64,000 nucleotides of DNA from the NCBI RefSeq assembly GCF_043099315.1, contig NZ_CP170746.1; one strand, 5' to 3'. How positions within the stretch are numbered: position 1 is the first letter of the stretch; each line of letters opens with the position of its first letter. The position numbers and the translations under genes are program-made. Below, one piece after another: positions 42,604 through 51,209 of this stretch. Below the pieces are notes generated by a model, which was not told the DNA's origin, searched no databases, and saw nothing but the letters and a program-made list of their open reading frames with translations. The DNA comes from Chlorogloeopsis fritschii (GTDB lineage Bacteria > Cyanobacteriota > Cyanobacteriia > Cyanobacteriales > Nostocaceae).

Positions 42604-43329
42604 TTATTCAAATGTCATCAATTTGTCTTTATCTGCGACCCAAATACTAGATACACCCTTATCGATTGCCTCATTAATAGATTTTTGATCTAAATTTTCA
42701 ATAATCTCTATTCCATCTGAAAGGTCATTGTTCTGCACCTTCTTATTTTTGACGACTCCTAAAGGCATATGAATTTCAGTGAGGTATGGAGCTAGAAAAC
42801 CCAACAGAAAGTGCCGTTGAAGCTCATACATATCGTGATCAAACCCACCATTCTCATTTCTGTGACCATCTATATCGAGAAAGAGAAATCTTTTCTGATT
42901 AGGATGATTATCCTGAGCACTTTTGACCAATCTATAAATATGTTCAATGCTATCCTCAAAACCCTCTTCTTCAAACACTACATGATAGAGCGCAATTCCT
43001 TTTGAGTGAAGTACACCCTCCCAGTTTTCATCTGTTGAGATTTCACAGAATTTGTCTAGGTCGAGCGATTCTGTGAGATTCTTGCGTCTTTTTTCGATTA
43101 CATCCCACCAGTAATCCCTCATCTGTCGAATTGTCTTCCTCTTTTCTGGATTGCCTCCATACAGATCATGGCAAGAAGAACATAAAGGTGCAGCATTATC
43201 TAGTTCGTCTGCTCCACCCTCTGCTTGAGGAACTATGTGGTGTATCTCGACAAAAGGCTTATGGCAGAGACAGCATCTAAATGCTGACTTCTGTTTTGCA
43301 AGCAGTTTTGTCTTTTCACTAAAAGCCAT
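42604..43329 (-). CDS. HNH endonuclease-domain protein
   Basis: A 241-residue protein. The N-terminal HNH/ZnF unit is CCLCHKPFVEIHHIVPQAEGGADELDNAAPLCSSCHDLYGG, with four Cys for zinc and HH..N..H for metal-dependent cleavage. A second region (about 85-241) is not recognised and contains RFLFLDIDGHRNENGGFD, with acidic clusters, perhaps a sensor or partner-binding part. HNH genes often travel as cassettes or defence genes. A GTTAGAC motif lies on the minus strand at 43373-43367, 38-44 bp before the start. Confidence 0.88.
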   Translation of the reverse strand: MAFSEKTKLLAKQKSAFRCCLCHKPFVEIHHIVPQAEGGADELDNAAPLCSSCHDLYGGNPEKRKTIRQMRDYWWDVIEKRRKNLTESLDLDKFCEISTDENWEGVLHSKGIALYHVVFEEEGFEDSIEHIYRLVKSAQDNHPNQKRFLFLDIDGHRNENGGFDHDMYELQRHFLLGFLAPYLTEIHMPLGVVKNKKVQNNDLSDGIEIIENLDQKSINEAIDKGVSSIWVADKDKLMTFE

Positions 43330-43696
43330 AAAAACTACGATTTAAAAAACTATTTTGCTGCTAGAGGTCTAACTAGTTATTATACGGAAATTTTCTGTAT
43401 ATCTCTCCATAACAGGATAAAAAGCCGATTTTTTCTAGATAACATCCTATATTCAGTACGACTACCCTTAAAGCTGCACTGGAGTGGAAGTATTTGACAA
43501 AATACCGAATATAAAAGCTGCATTAGCGAAGCATTCACACTAAGAAATATGAATGCAATTACCAGTATAATTCCCTACAATAAATTCATGACCATTGAAT
43601 AGTGTATTTCATCAATTATCGTATAGATAATCTTGTATTCAATAAGCAAGATGATTACAAATTTAGCCAAGATTATAGTTTGGAAGGAGAGCGCTT
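43330..43696. other. AT-rich spacer before the zinc-finger remnant
   Basis: About 367 bases. At 43367-43373 the minus strand reads GTTAGAC, an attC-type R' core sequence, 38 bp before the HNH start. No other gene or repeat is recognised. The frame at 43602 has no family features. Confidence 0.4.
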
Positions 43697-43913
43697 TTGT
43701 CTTCAAGAAAGCAGTCAAAAGGAACTTGTGCTTACTGTAGTAAAGAAATGGCTAAGGGTGGAATCACTAAACACCTTGCTACTTGTCCGCAACGCCAAGA
43801 GGCGATCGCAAAGCTGAACAGAAGAAAACGCTCGCGAAACACTTTATCATCTCCGAGTTCAAGATGCTTTTTGCAGCGAGATGATAATTACGGTGAACCA
43901 ATTCCCCTTGTAA
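43697..43913 (+). pseudogene. Truncated, frameshifted zinc-finger protein (pRiA4b ORF-3-like N-terminus)
   Basis: A TTG start with AAGGAGA six bases upstream opens the frame KGTCAYCSKEMAKGGITKHL followed by ATCPQRQEAIAK, a Cys-Cys-His-Cys finger typical of the N-terminus of a plasmid pRiA4b ORF-3-like family. Around 43820-43830 the frame shifts: the continuation ETLYHLRVQDAFCSE is in the +1 frame, and then the match ends near 43880 and a stop follows at 43911. So one indel and a 3' deletion of most of the gene. Not functional as it stands. Confidence 0.75.
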
Positions 43914-43982
43914 ATTCCCCCCGTTTAAGTCTATGTGGCTACGACGGCCCAGCAGAGCCGCCTTACTTTAAATTATTCCGAT

Positions 43983-45095
43983 TTAAGACACTCCTGCACC
44001 AGCCGCTCGAATAATTACATCAGGGTAATATCCCTTTGGCTTCAAACCGACTGGCTTACCACCATGAATCATGCCTTGAATCTCTGGCTCGAAGAAACTA
44101 TAGGGAAATTGAGGCTCAAGACGACTAATTGCCTCAAGGCGATCGCTCAATTCAGCAGGAATTTCAAAATCTAATGCTTTAACATTGTCCTCCAGTTGCG
44201 ATCGCTTCGTCGCTCCCACAATTACTGAAGCAATACCCGGTTGGTTTGCTGTCCAGTTCACAGCAACCTGAGCCATACTGCGATTTAATTCTTTCGCCAC
44301 ATTTTCCAATTCTGCAACAATTTTCCAGTTCCGCTCCGTGAATTTTTGAAATGCTGGATTTTGGCTATCTTTGAGGGTATCCAGCCGCCCCTCTCCAGTG
44401 AATGCACCCTCACTCGGCTTATATTTGCCGCTCAGTAAACCGCTTGCCAGAGGACTCCACACCATTACACCCATGCCAAGTTCCAGCCCTAGCGGAATAA
44501 ACTCACGTTCAATGTTTCGCTCAACCAGAGAATACTCCAGTTGCAGAGTACTTAGTGGCTCATAACCATGCCACTCGGCAAGCGTTTGTGCCCGTGCTGC
44601 ATACCAAGCTGGCGTGTCGCTCAACCCTACATGACGTACTTTGCCCGCTCGCACCAAATCATCAAGTGTTCGCATCACCTCTTCGGCGGGTGTAATTTTA
44701 TCCCATGTGTGCAGAATGTATAGATCTATGTAATCGGTTCCTAGCCGTTTTAGGGAACCTTCCACAGCCCGCAGAATATTCTTGCGTCCGTTACCGCCTG
44801 CATTTGGGTTTCCTGGTTCGGCATTGTAGCTAAATTTGGTCGTAATCACAACGCGATCGCGCAATCCCCGCTCTGCCACAAATTTTCCAATCCACAACTC
44901 GCTTGTCCCGTTTGTATACAAGTCTGCGGTGTCAATGAAATTTCCACCTGCATCAATATAAGTGTTGAATAATTGCCGCGCCGTTTCCTCATCGGCTCCC
45001 CAACCCCATTCAGTCCCAAAAGTCATTGCACCTAATGCTAGCCGACTAACTTTTAGTCCAGAACGTCCTAATGTGTAATATGTATCGAGAGACAT
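43983..45095 (-). CDS. Aldo/keto reductase
   Basis: A 370-residue NADP(H)-dependent reductase with a (beta/alpha)8 fold. The catalytic tetrad is visible: FIDTADLYTNG (Asp and Tyr), VITTKFSY (Lys) and YILHTWDK (His). The cofactor-binding end includes VIVGATKRSQLEDNVKAL. The group acts on aldehydes, ketones and sugars; the substrate here is unknown. It resembles the YghZ/Tas-like branch (start MSLDTYYTLGRSGLKVSRLALG). The frameshifted AraC regulator transcribed in the same direction directly upstream could be its former regulator. Confidence 0.93.
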   Translation of the reverse strand: MSLDTYYTLGRSGLKVSRLALGAMTFGTEWGWGADEETARQLFNTYIDAGGNFIDTADLYTNGTSELWIGKFVAERGLRDRVVITTKFSYNAEPGNPNAGGNGRKNILRAVEGSLKRLGTDYIDLYILHTWDKITPAEEVMRTLDDLVRAGKVRHVGLSDTPAWYAARAQTLAEWHGYEPLSTLQLEYSLVERNIEREFIPLGLELGMGVMVWSPLASGLLSGKYKPSEGAFTGEGRLDTLKDSQNPAFQKFTERNWKIVAELENVAKELNRSMAQVAVNWTANQPGIASVIVGATKRSQLEDNVKALDFEIPAELSDRLEAISRLEPQFPYSFFEPEIQGMIHGGKPVGLKPKGYYPDVIIRAAGAGVS

Positions 45096-45374
45096 GATTG
45101 TTGCTCCTCAATAGTTTACATTCACAAGCATAAATTGAAGTAGCTGTTATAGCCTTGAACGATCTGAGCAACTTTTTGTACAAAATGACTCTTTAACTAG
45201 GGGTTAGAGGCTAGGGACTAGAGACTAGGAAGAGGACAAGGGGAGGGGGAGAGTGAGGGAGCGAGGGAGCGTGGGAGCGTGGGAATAAGAGTAAATACCC
45301 TCGTACCTTCCCTCTTTCATACCCTCACTCCTTCTGGGTGTCCCCATGTCCTCTTATTCCCAATCCCCGATCCC

Positions 45375-46216
45375 CTACTTTGCAAGAACTGCCTTTGGTG
45401 TCACTCCAAAAATCCGCTTAAAATGACGATGCAGGTGACTTTGATTGGCAAAACCAACTTCAGCCGCAACTTCATTTACCGAAAAGCCACGAGTGAGCAG
45501 CAGTTCCTTTGCCCGATTAAGTATTGATGGGGAGCCATACCTGTTGCCTGCTTAAACAGCCGACGCAGATGGGATGGACTGAGATTCACTGTTTGAGCCA
45601 ACACCTCTAGTGAAATATCTTGGCCGAGGTGGGAGTGCATATAATCGATCACACGAGCAATTTGTTGATGAGTTAGGCTACTAGGCGATCGCGCTTCACG
45701 AAATTGGGTACTATAGTTTCTCAACAAGTGAACGCTCAACACATTGAGCAGCGAGTCAACGTAAAGCTTACCACCAGCACTACCATTGTTTTGCTCGTCT
45801 AAAAGCCACTGACTGATTTGCAGAATTTTGGCATCGTGAGTATGAGCAGTATTAATTAGTTCATAGGAGCTACGAGAGTTGGTGTCTGCCTGCTGTGCAA
45901 CTTGTTCAATTAATTTAGGCGCTACATCAAGTCGAATAAATGAAATTGCTTCGCTCCATTGGCAAGAAGCCATGCTGCCTGCTGAGTTAATGTTAATACT
46001 ACCTGCTTGAGCTAGCCCTTTAAATCGCAGGCTATCAGCTCGCTCTATAACTTCGACTGGTTGGGGAGTTGTATGAATAACAATGAGATGACTGGGAAGT
46101 GAATCAACTACAAGCTCTTGGGGTGCGACATTGTGAGCTTGGAAAACTTCGAGAGTTTGGCAATTAGACTGTGCATGGGTTAATGATGGTTCAGCGATCG
46201 CTTGATTTTGTTGCAT
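45375..46216 (-). pseudogene. AraC-family regulator broken by a frameshift
   Basis: The N-terminal and first HTH part is read from the ATG at 46216 (RVIDYMHSHLGQDISLEVLAQ, LSPSHLRRLFKQATGMAPHQYLI) and then runs into QRNCCSLVAFR and a stop near 45476. In another frame the missing second HTH continues: RAKELLLTRGFSVNEVAAEVGF, then FANQSHLHRHFKRIFGVTPKAVLAK, ending at 45375. So a small deletion near 45518 shifts the frame between the two helix-turn-helix units. It follows the aldo/keto reductase gene's promoter side and may have controlled it. Confidence 0.82.
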
Positions 46217-46301
46217 TTTCCCTCACAGTACCTTGTGTTTCATCAGAGCAAACAGGCAGTTTCCGCCCTGATGTGCGTTGAACAGATGGAGAATAGCTAA
46301 C

Positions 46302-46880
46302 TTAATGATGATGATAGCTAATACGACTAATTAGCCAAGCCGAGGATATAATCCCCACAAATTGAGCCACGATTGTATTAATATTCGCCTGCACCACAAA
46401 CATATCGAGTGGTTCAATCAACTGACTGGCGTTATAAATAGCTAATCCTTCCACTTGAGTAAGTGATTTTGCGACAAGAGTCCCAACAATTACCTCAACA
46501 CCAAATAAAGTCAATATCATACCAGCAGCATTTAAAGCCAATCCCCGCCAAAGAAGACTAATCACATCTGCTTTTTTGGGGTGTAATGCCGGATTTGGGT
46601 TCTGTAAATCTTTGCCAATACGAGTATAGTTCCAATCCCAATAAACGCTTAATCCAAGTACCAAAAGTCCACCTACTCCACAAAATAAACCCAGTCCAGA
46701 CATGGCATCTTGAGCCTTGAGGTTGAAATTGGGATCGGCGATCGCAAACAATACAATTAATCCTGAAACTACCAGCAGTCCTAGCTGCACACCAAAGTTA
46801 ATCCAACCTGCTAGGCGAAAATTCGTAGCGATTTCCTGGATTGTTGGTAAAGAAGAGTGGGAGTCTAACTTGTTTAACAT
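46302..46880 (-). CDS. DUF3611 family membrane protein
   Basis: About 192 residues with four membrane helices (WINFGVQLGLLVVSGLIVLFA, GLGLFCGVGGLLVLGLSVY, LLWRGLALNAAGMILTLFGV, TIVAQFVGIISSAWLIS). It matches the DUF3611 family of cyanobacteria and chloroplasts (a conserved tetra-helix protein of unknown function). The ATG at 46880 is preferred over the one at 46898 because AGGA stands seven bases before it. It stands alone upstream of a hairpin repeat. Confidence 0.85.
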   Translation of the reverse strand: MLNKLDSHSSLPTIQEIATNFRLAGWINFGVQLGLLVVSGLIVLFAIADPNFNLKAQDAMSGLGLFCGVGGLLVLGLSVYWDWNYTRIGKDLQNPNPALHPKKADVISLLWRGLALNAAGMILTLFGVEVIVGTLVAKSLTQVEGLAIYNASQLIEPLDMFVVQANINTIVAQFVGIISSAWLISRISYHHH

Positions 46881-46990
46881 ATATTTATCCTCATCCACTA
46901 TAAATAATTGTCACAGCCACTGCCTGTTGTAGCTACTGTGTAGGCTGTCTTTTTGCAGATAAATTTATACGTAGCGATCGCTATTAGTTT

Positions 46991-47060
46991 TTGTAGGGTG
47001 GGCACTGCCTAAGTTCCTCAAACCCGTATTTTTACGTTGTGGACAGTGCCCACCTTACGA
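46991..47060 (-). repeat. Dispersed hairpin repeat, copy 4 (inverted)
   Basis: TTGTAGGGTGGGCACTG and CAGTGCCCACCTTAC form an almost perfect 15-bp terminal stem around 'cctaagttcctcaaacccgtatttttacg'. It is the reverse orientation of the copies at 12598, 12681 and 37062. It directly precedes the 42-bp minisatellite. Confidence 0.75.
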
Positions 47061-47067
47061 TTGAAGC

Positions 47068-47340
47068 TTGATAAATCAGTATCAGAACTTCGTTAAAGAG
47101 TATTTGAGCTTGATTAACGAGTATCAGAACTTCGTTAAAGAGTATTTGAGCTTGATTAACGAGTATCAGAACTTCGTTAAAGAGTATTGGAGCTTGATTA
47201 ATGAGTATCAGAACCTCGTTGACGAGTATTGGAGCTTGATTAATGAGTATCAGAACCTCGTTGACGAGTATTGGAGCTTGATTGCTGAGTATCAGAACCT
47301 CGTTGACGAGTCAATAGACTTCTTCAATCTGAATATATAA
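47068..47340 (+). repeat. 42-bp tandem minisatellite, open as a heptad-like 90-aa frame
   Basis: Five and a half units of 42 bp start at 47080 (TATCAGAACTTCGTTAAAGA...). The unit is a multiple of three, so a frame stays open across it, giving EYQNFVKEYLSLIN-type 14-residue repeats that resemble two coiled-coil heptads. Early units read FVKEYLS, later ones LVDEYWS, with the third mixed (FVKEYWS), suggesting expansion and drift. There is no ATG; only a TTG at 47068 and no ribosome site, and the opposite strand is also open. I list it as a repeat rather than a gene. Confidence 0.7.
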
Positions 47341-47641
47341 CTTAAAATTTACAGAAATATTTATGCGTAGCTCAGACATAGGGATTGACGCTAGTTGTCA
47401 AACCTGAAAATATTCAAGTTGAATCTACATGAATCTAAAAAAGAGAAAAATTTGATACTAAATGCTAGTACTAGCCTTAAGAAAAAGAATATGCCTATCC
47501 TCTCACAACCCTGCTTTCCTTTAGACTAAGGGCAGTAACCTTATTAAACTTCATTCCCTGATCAGCAATAATACAAAATTGCTTTTACCCCAAAATTATT
47601 GGGCAAATTATCAACTTTCGCATCATCCTAGTTAGTATGTT
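47341..47641. other. Spacer between the minisatellite and mgtE
   Basis: About 300 AT-rich bases. No gene or repeat recognised. I looked for a magnesium-responsive leader before mgtE but could not support one from sequence alone. Confidence 0.4.
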
Positions 47642-49045
47642 ATGCAAACGCCAAACAATACAACCTCGACCCTCCAAGATTTTTCACGCAGAGAGTTGCG
47701 AGATTTAGTACGAGCGCAACTGCAAAGTTTGCTGGAAGCCGGGGATTTACGGGGAGCAAAAGCCATTTTGGTGCCCGTACAACCTGTGGATATTGCCGAA
47801 GCAATAGAAGGTTTGCCAGAGGCAATGCACGCTATCGCTTTTCGCTTGCTTTCTAAGGATGAGGCGATCGAAGTTTATGAATATCTTGACTACAGCATTC
47901 AAGAACGACTGATTGAAGAACTTAGAAGTCAGGAAGTTCGCGATATTGTCGATCAAATGTCACCAGACGATCGCGCTAGGTTATTTGATGAATTACCAGC
48001 CAAAGTCGTCAATCGTCTCTTAGAACAACTCAGCCCAGCCGAGCGAACAGCCACAGCCCAACTTTTAGGTTACGAAGCTGGCACTGCCGGAAGAATCATG
48101 ACGCCGGAGTTAATTTCTTTAAAAGAAAATTTTACGGTAGCTGAAACTCTGGAGCGAATTCGCCGCGTGGCTAACGCCAGTGAAATGATTTACTATCTCT
48201 ACGTTACAGATACAGCTAGGCGCTTAACCGGAATTGTATCGTTGCGTGAATTGGTAACATCTCAACCGGAACAAACAATTGGCGATATCATGACCCGTGA
48301 TGTAGTGTTTGTTCACACGGATACAGACCAAGAAACAGTAGCTAGATTGATCCAAAGATACGATTTTCTGGCTGTGCCTGTAGTAGATCGAGAACAACGT
48401 TTAGTGGGAATTGTTACAGTTGATGATGTAATTGACATCATCCAAGAGGAAACCACTGAGGATATTTATGCTGTAGGTGGTGGTGTGCAATCTGGTGGTG
48501 ACAGCTATTTTGAGTCAGATTTATTTACAGTTGCCCGCAAGCGGGTTGTCTGGTTACTTGTCTTACTTGTAACCAATACTGTGACAGGAACAATTATTAA
48601 GTCACAAGAGGATATTTTAGAAAAAGTGGTGGTGTTGGCGGCGTTTATCCCTCTGCTAGTCGGTACGGGTGGTAATGTTGGCGCTCAATCTTCCACGGTG
48701 GTAATTCGTGGCATGAATACTGAAGAAATTCGCGCTCTCGGTGGCCCGTTACACGTAATTGCCAGGGAGGCTGTGGCTGGTGCTTTGTTAGGAGTAATGT
48801 TAGGCTTCATCGCAACTGTGTGGGCTTTCTTTCTACAAAAGAATTTAGAAGTAGCATTCGCAGTTGGCAGCAGTCTCGTGGCTATTTCTGTTTTAGCTTC
48901 TGTTTCTGGTTCTGCCCTACCATTTTTGTTCCGCTTGCTGCGTTTAGATCCGGCATTAATGTCAGCGCCTTTTATTACTACAGCAGTAGATGTCGTAGGT
49001 GTTTTAATTTACTTCAATCTAGCACGAGCAATATTAAGGATATAA
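47642..49045 (+). CDS. mgtE: Magnesium transporter MgtE
   Basis: A 467-residue Mg(II) channel of the MgtE family. It begins with an N domain of superhelical repeats (about 15-140), then a CBS pair (about 150-270; TVDDVIDIIQEE at its end) that gates the pore by sensing cytoplasmic Mg. A connecting helix (about 270-300) leads to a five-helix pore domain (about 300-467) with FIPLLVGTGGNVGAQSSTV, the conserved pore-lining segment. Membrane protein, normally a dimer. Length is normal. The downstream gene on the same strand begins 22 bp later. Confidence 0.94.
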   Translation: MQTPNNTTSTLQDFSRRELRDLVRAQLQSLLEAGDLRGAKAILVPVQPVDIAEAIEGLPEAMHAIAFRLLSKDEAIEVYEYLDYSIQERLIEELRSQEVRDIVDQMSPDDRARLFDELPAKVVNRLLEQLSPAERTATAQLLGYEAGTAGRIMTPELISLKENFTVAETLERIRRVANASEMIYYLYVTDTARRLTGIVSLRELVTSQPEQTIGDIMTRDVVFVHTDTDQETVARLIQRYDFLAVPVVDREQRLVGIVTVDDVIDIIQEETTEDIYAVGGGVQSGGDSYFESDLFTVARKRVVWLLVLLVTNTVTGTIIKSQEDILEKVVVLAAFIPLLVGTGGNVGAQSSTVVIRGMNTEEIRALGGPLHVIAREAVAGALLGVMLGFIATVWAFFLQKNLEVAFAVGSSLVAISVLASVSGSALPFLFRLLRLDPALMSAPFITTAVDVVGVLIYFNLARAILRI

Positions 49046-49067
49046 GTTCGCAACAGAATTTAGTTCA

Positions 49068-50684
49068 ATGTTATTTAAAAATTTAATCAGCATTATCATA
49101 AAAGTGCTATTGCCAGCACTATTAATTCTGATTTTAACTCTGGTTAATTTCGCTAATATTAACCAAGCAGTAGATATCAAAATACCTAAAATTAATCAAA
49201 GTAATCCTATAGTCGTTGAAAATATTAAACCCGGTACAACCAATTGGCAGCTAACCAATCCTGCCACTCGAAGAGAAATAGAAGGTTATGCTTCGCTCAC
49301 CAGTATTAATCGCGGTGAAAAAATAAAGTTTTTTGTCAACACAAAAGAGCCAAGTTACACCATTGAAATTTACCGTATGGGTTGGTATGGCGGTGCTGGA
49401 GGACGGCAAATGGCACCCGCGATCGCACGTAAAGCAATCAGACAACCACCACCAATTGTAGACAAAGCAACTGGATTAATAGAATGTAATTGGCTAGATC
49501 CATATGTATTAAAAATTCCTGCTTCCCAAACCGATCCTACAATTTGGGCAAGTGGTATTTATTTAGCAAAACTTACTGCCAGCATTAGTGGCAAGCAAAG
49601 TTATATTATTTTTGTTGTCCGCGATGACAACCGCCCTTCTGACATCCTCTTTCAATCGAGCGTCACGACTTATCAGGCATATAACAATTGGGGTGGAATG
49701 TCTCTTTATCGCTGGAACAGTCGTGGCAAACAAGCATCTAAAGTTTCTTTCAATCGTCCTTATGCCATCAGCCCTAATCGCGCTGCCGCCTATGGAGTAG
49801 GTGCTGGGGAGTTTCTCACTAATTTTCAACCAAAACGAAGAACTTATAGTGCAGGGTGGGAATACAATATGTTGCGATGGCTGGAACGAGAGGGCTACGA
49901 TGTCACCTACAGCACCAACATTGATACCCACGAAAATCATTTAGATCTATACACTGGCAAACCGATGCTGTTACTGCACAAAGCCTTTTTGTCTGTAGGG
50001 CATGATGAGTATTGGTCGTGGCAGATGCGGCAAAATGTTGAAGCAGCTAGAGATGCTGGTGTTAGTCTGGGCTTTTTTTCTGCTAATACTTGTTACTGGC
50101 AAATTCGCTTTGAACCAAGCCGGATTACAAGAGATAGCAACCGCACAATTGTGGCTTACAAAGAAAATGTTGCTCTAGATCCCTATGCTAGAGACAAAGA
50201 TCCAACCAACGATTATCTGATTACAACCCTTTGGCGAAGAAAGCCTGTAAATTTTCCAGAAGATGCTTTAATTGGAGTGATGTATGAGACATTTCAGGTA
50301 AACGCCGACATAGTTATCAATCAAACAGCACCAGACTGGTTACTTGCGAATACGCCATTAGAACAAAGAGATGCTCAAAGAGAGTCTAAAAAGGAAATAC
50401 GCTTAGTAGGGCTTTTAGGCTACGAAGTTGATCGGATGTTTGGTAATGCCCCTGTAAATACAATTCGCGTTGCTCATTCGCCCTATCGTTACGGACGTGG
50501 TATTCGATATGCAGATATGACAGTTTATACTACAGAATCTGGTGCAACAGTGTTTTCTACTGGCTCGATGCAATGGAGTTGGGGACTAGATGATTACAAT
50601 GTACCAAAATTACGCCCCTCGGTTTTAAATAGTGATGCCCAAGCGATCGCAGGCAACGTTTTAGCCAAGATGTTAAGAAAGTAA
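49068..50684 (+). CDS. Secreted N,N-dimethylformamidase beta-subunit-like protein
   Basis: A 538-residue protein with an N-terminal signal/anchor (VLLPALLILILTLVNFA) and a domain like the C-terminal part of the N,N-dimethylformamidase large subunit. Motifs are FVNTKEPSYTIEIYRMGWYGGAGGR, VTTYQAYNNWGGMSLY, EYNMLRWLEREGYDVTY and KAFLSVGHDEYWSWQMR (the HDEYW motif), and a late TVYTTESGATVFSTGSMQWSWGL. The substrate of cyanobacterial members is unknown. It follows mgtE by 22 bp but a shared operon is not certain. Confidence 0.8.
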   Translation: MLFKNLISIIIKVLLPALLILILTLVNFANINQAVDIKIPKINQSNPIVVENIKPGTTNWQLTNPATRREIEGYASLTSINRGEKIKFFVNTKEPSYTIEIYRMGWYGGAGGRQMAPAIARKAIRQPPPIVDKATGLIECNWLDPYVLKIPASQTDPTIWASGIYLAKLTASISGKQSYIIFVVRDDNRPSDILFQSSVTTYQAYNNWGGMSLYRWNSRGKQASKVSFNRPYAISPNRAAAYGVGAGEFLTNFQPKRRTYSAGWEYNMLRWLEREGYDVTYSTNIDTHENHLDLYTGKPMLLLHKAFLSVGHDEYWSWQMRQNVEAARDAGVSLGFFSANTCYWQIRFEPSRITRDSNRTIVAYKENVALDPYARDKDPTNDYLITTLWRRKPVNFPEDALIGVMYETFQVNADIVINQTAPDWLLANTPLEQRDAQRESKKEIRLVGLLGYEVDRMFGNAPVNTIRVAHSPYRYGRGIRYADMTVYTTESGATVFSTGSMQWSWGLDDYNVPKLRPSVLNSDAQAIAGNVLAKMLRK

Positions 50685-50707
50685 TATAGTTGAGTGATTT
50701 TTAGTTT

Positions 50708-50965
50708 TTACAACTCTGAGGCCGTATCTGGAGCAATGATTTCACCAGTACCCAAATTTAAGATCATGTCCTGGTCGGTAATCAATTCGCTGAGTTCTTT
50801 TACTTGTAAATTCATTTGCTCACAAGCTTTACGCAGTTCTCGTGCAAAGGTATTCAAATCATCACCATAACCACATTGGTGAGCAGCAGTTTCGATTCCC
50901 TGCTTGGCATTTGCTCTTGCACAATCTACTAGTTCTCTACCCTGTAATGGTGTTTGAGATGACAT
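50708..50965 (-). CDS. Conserved small cyanobacterial protein (85 aa)
   Basis: An 85-residue soluble protein, not recognised by name. The sequence is helical: ELVDCARANAKQGIETAAHQCGYGDDLNTFARELRKACEQMNL, with three Cys (two in a CARAN...HQC spacing) and an acidic end (GTGEIIAPDTASEL). Clean ATG at 50965 without an evident ribosome site. It converges with the gene before it. Codon use matches its neighbours, which supports coding. Confidence 0.65.
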   Translation of the reverse strand: MSSQTPLQGRELVDCARANAKQGIETAAHQCGYGDDLNTFARELRKACEQMNLQVKELSELITDQDMILNLGTGEIIAPDTASEL

Positions 50966-51209
50966 ATCCGCATTTATAATTCTTTAGGTTTTCTCTGAAT
51001 AGATTATCAGGCATTCAATATATGCTCATCCCTCTAATGAAGGGTAAAAAGCAGAAGGAAATCAGCTATTAGGGTAGATTTTTGGGGACAGGGGACAAGG
51101 AGATAAGGGGGTAATTGTACAGACGCGAAGAACCGAAGCGTCTCTACCCAATCCCCGATACCCAGTACCCAGTCACCTATCCCTAATACCTAATCCCCTA
51201 TCTTGGCTT

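Noticed and set aside
43374..43520. An attC for a cassette upstream of the HNH gene
   Set aside because: Only the GTTAGAC core is present; the sequence beyond is AT-rich with no pairing arm or R'' box.
43602..43817. A 71-codon frame overlapping the zinc-finger remnant
   Set aside because: The other frame has the Cys/His finger, a ribosome site and known homology; this one has none.
47341..47641. Magnesium riboswitch before mgtE
   Set aside because: No conserved core could be matched by eye; a covariance search would be needed.
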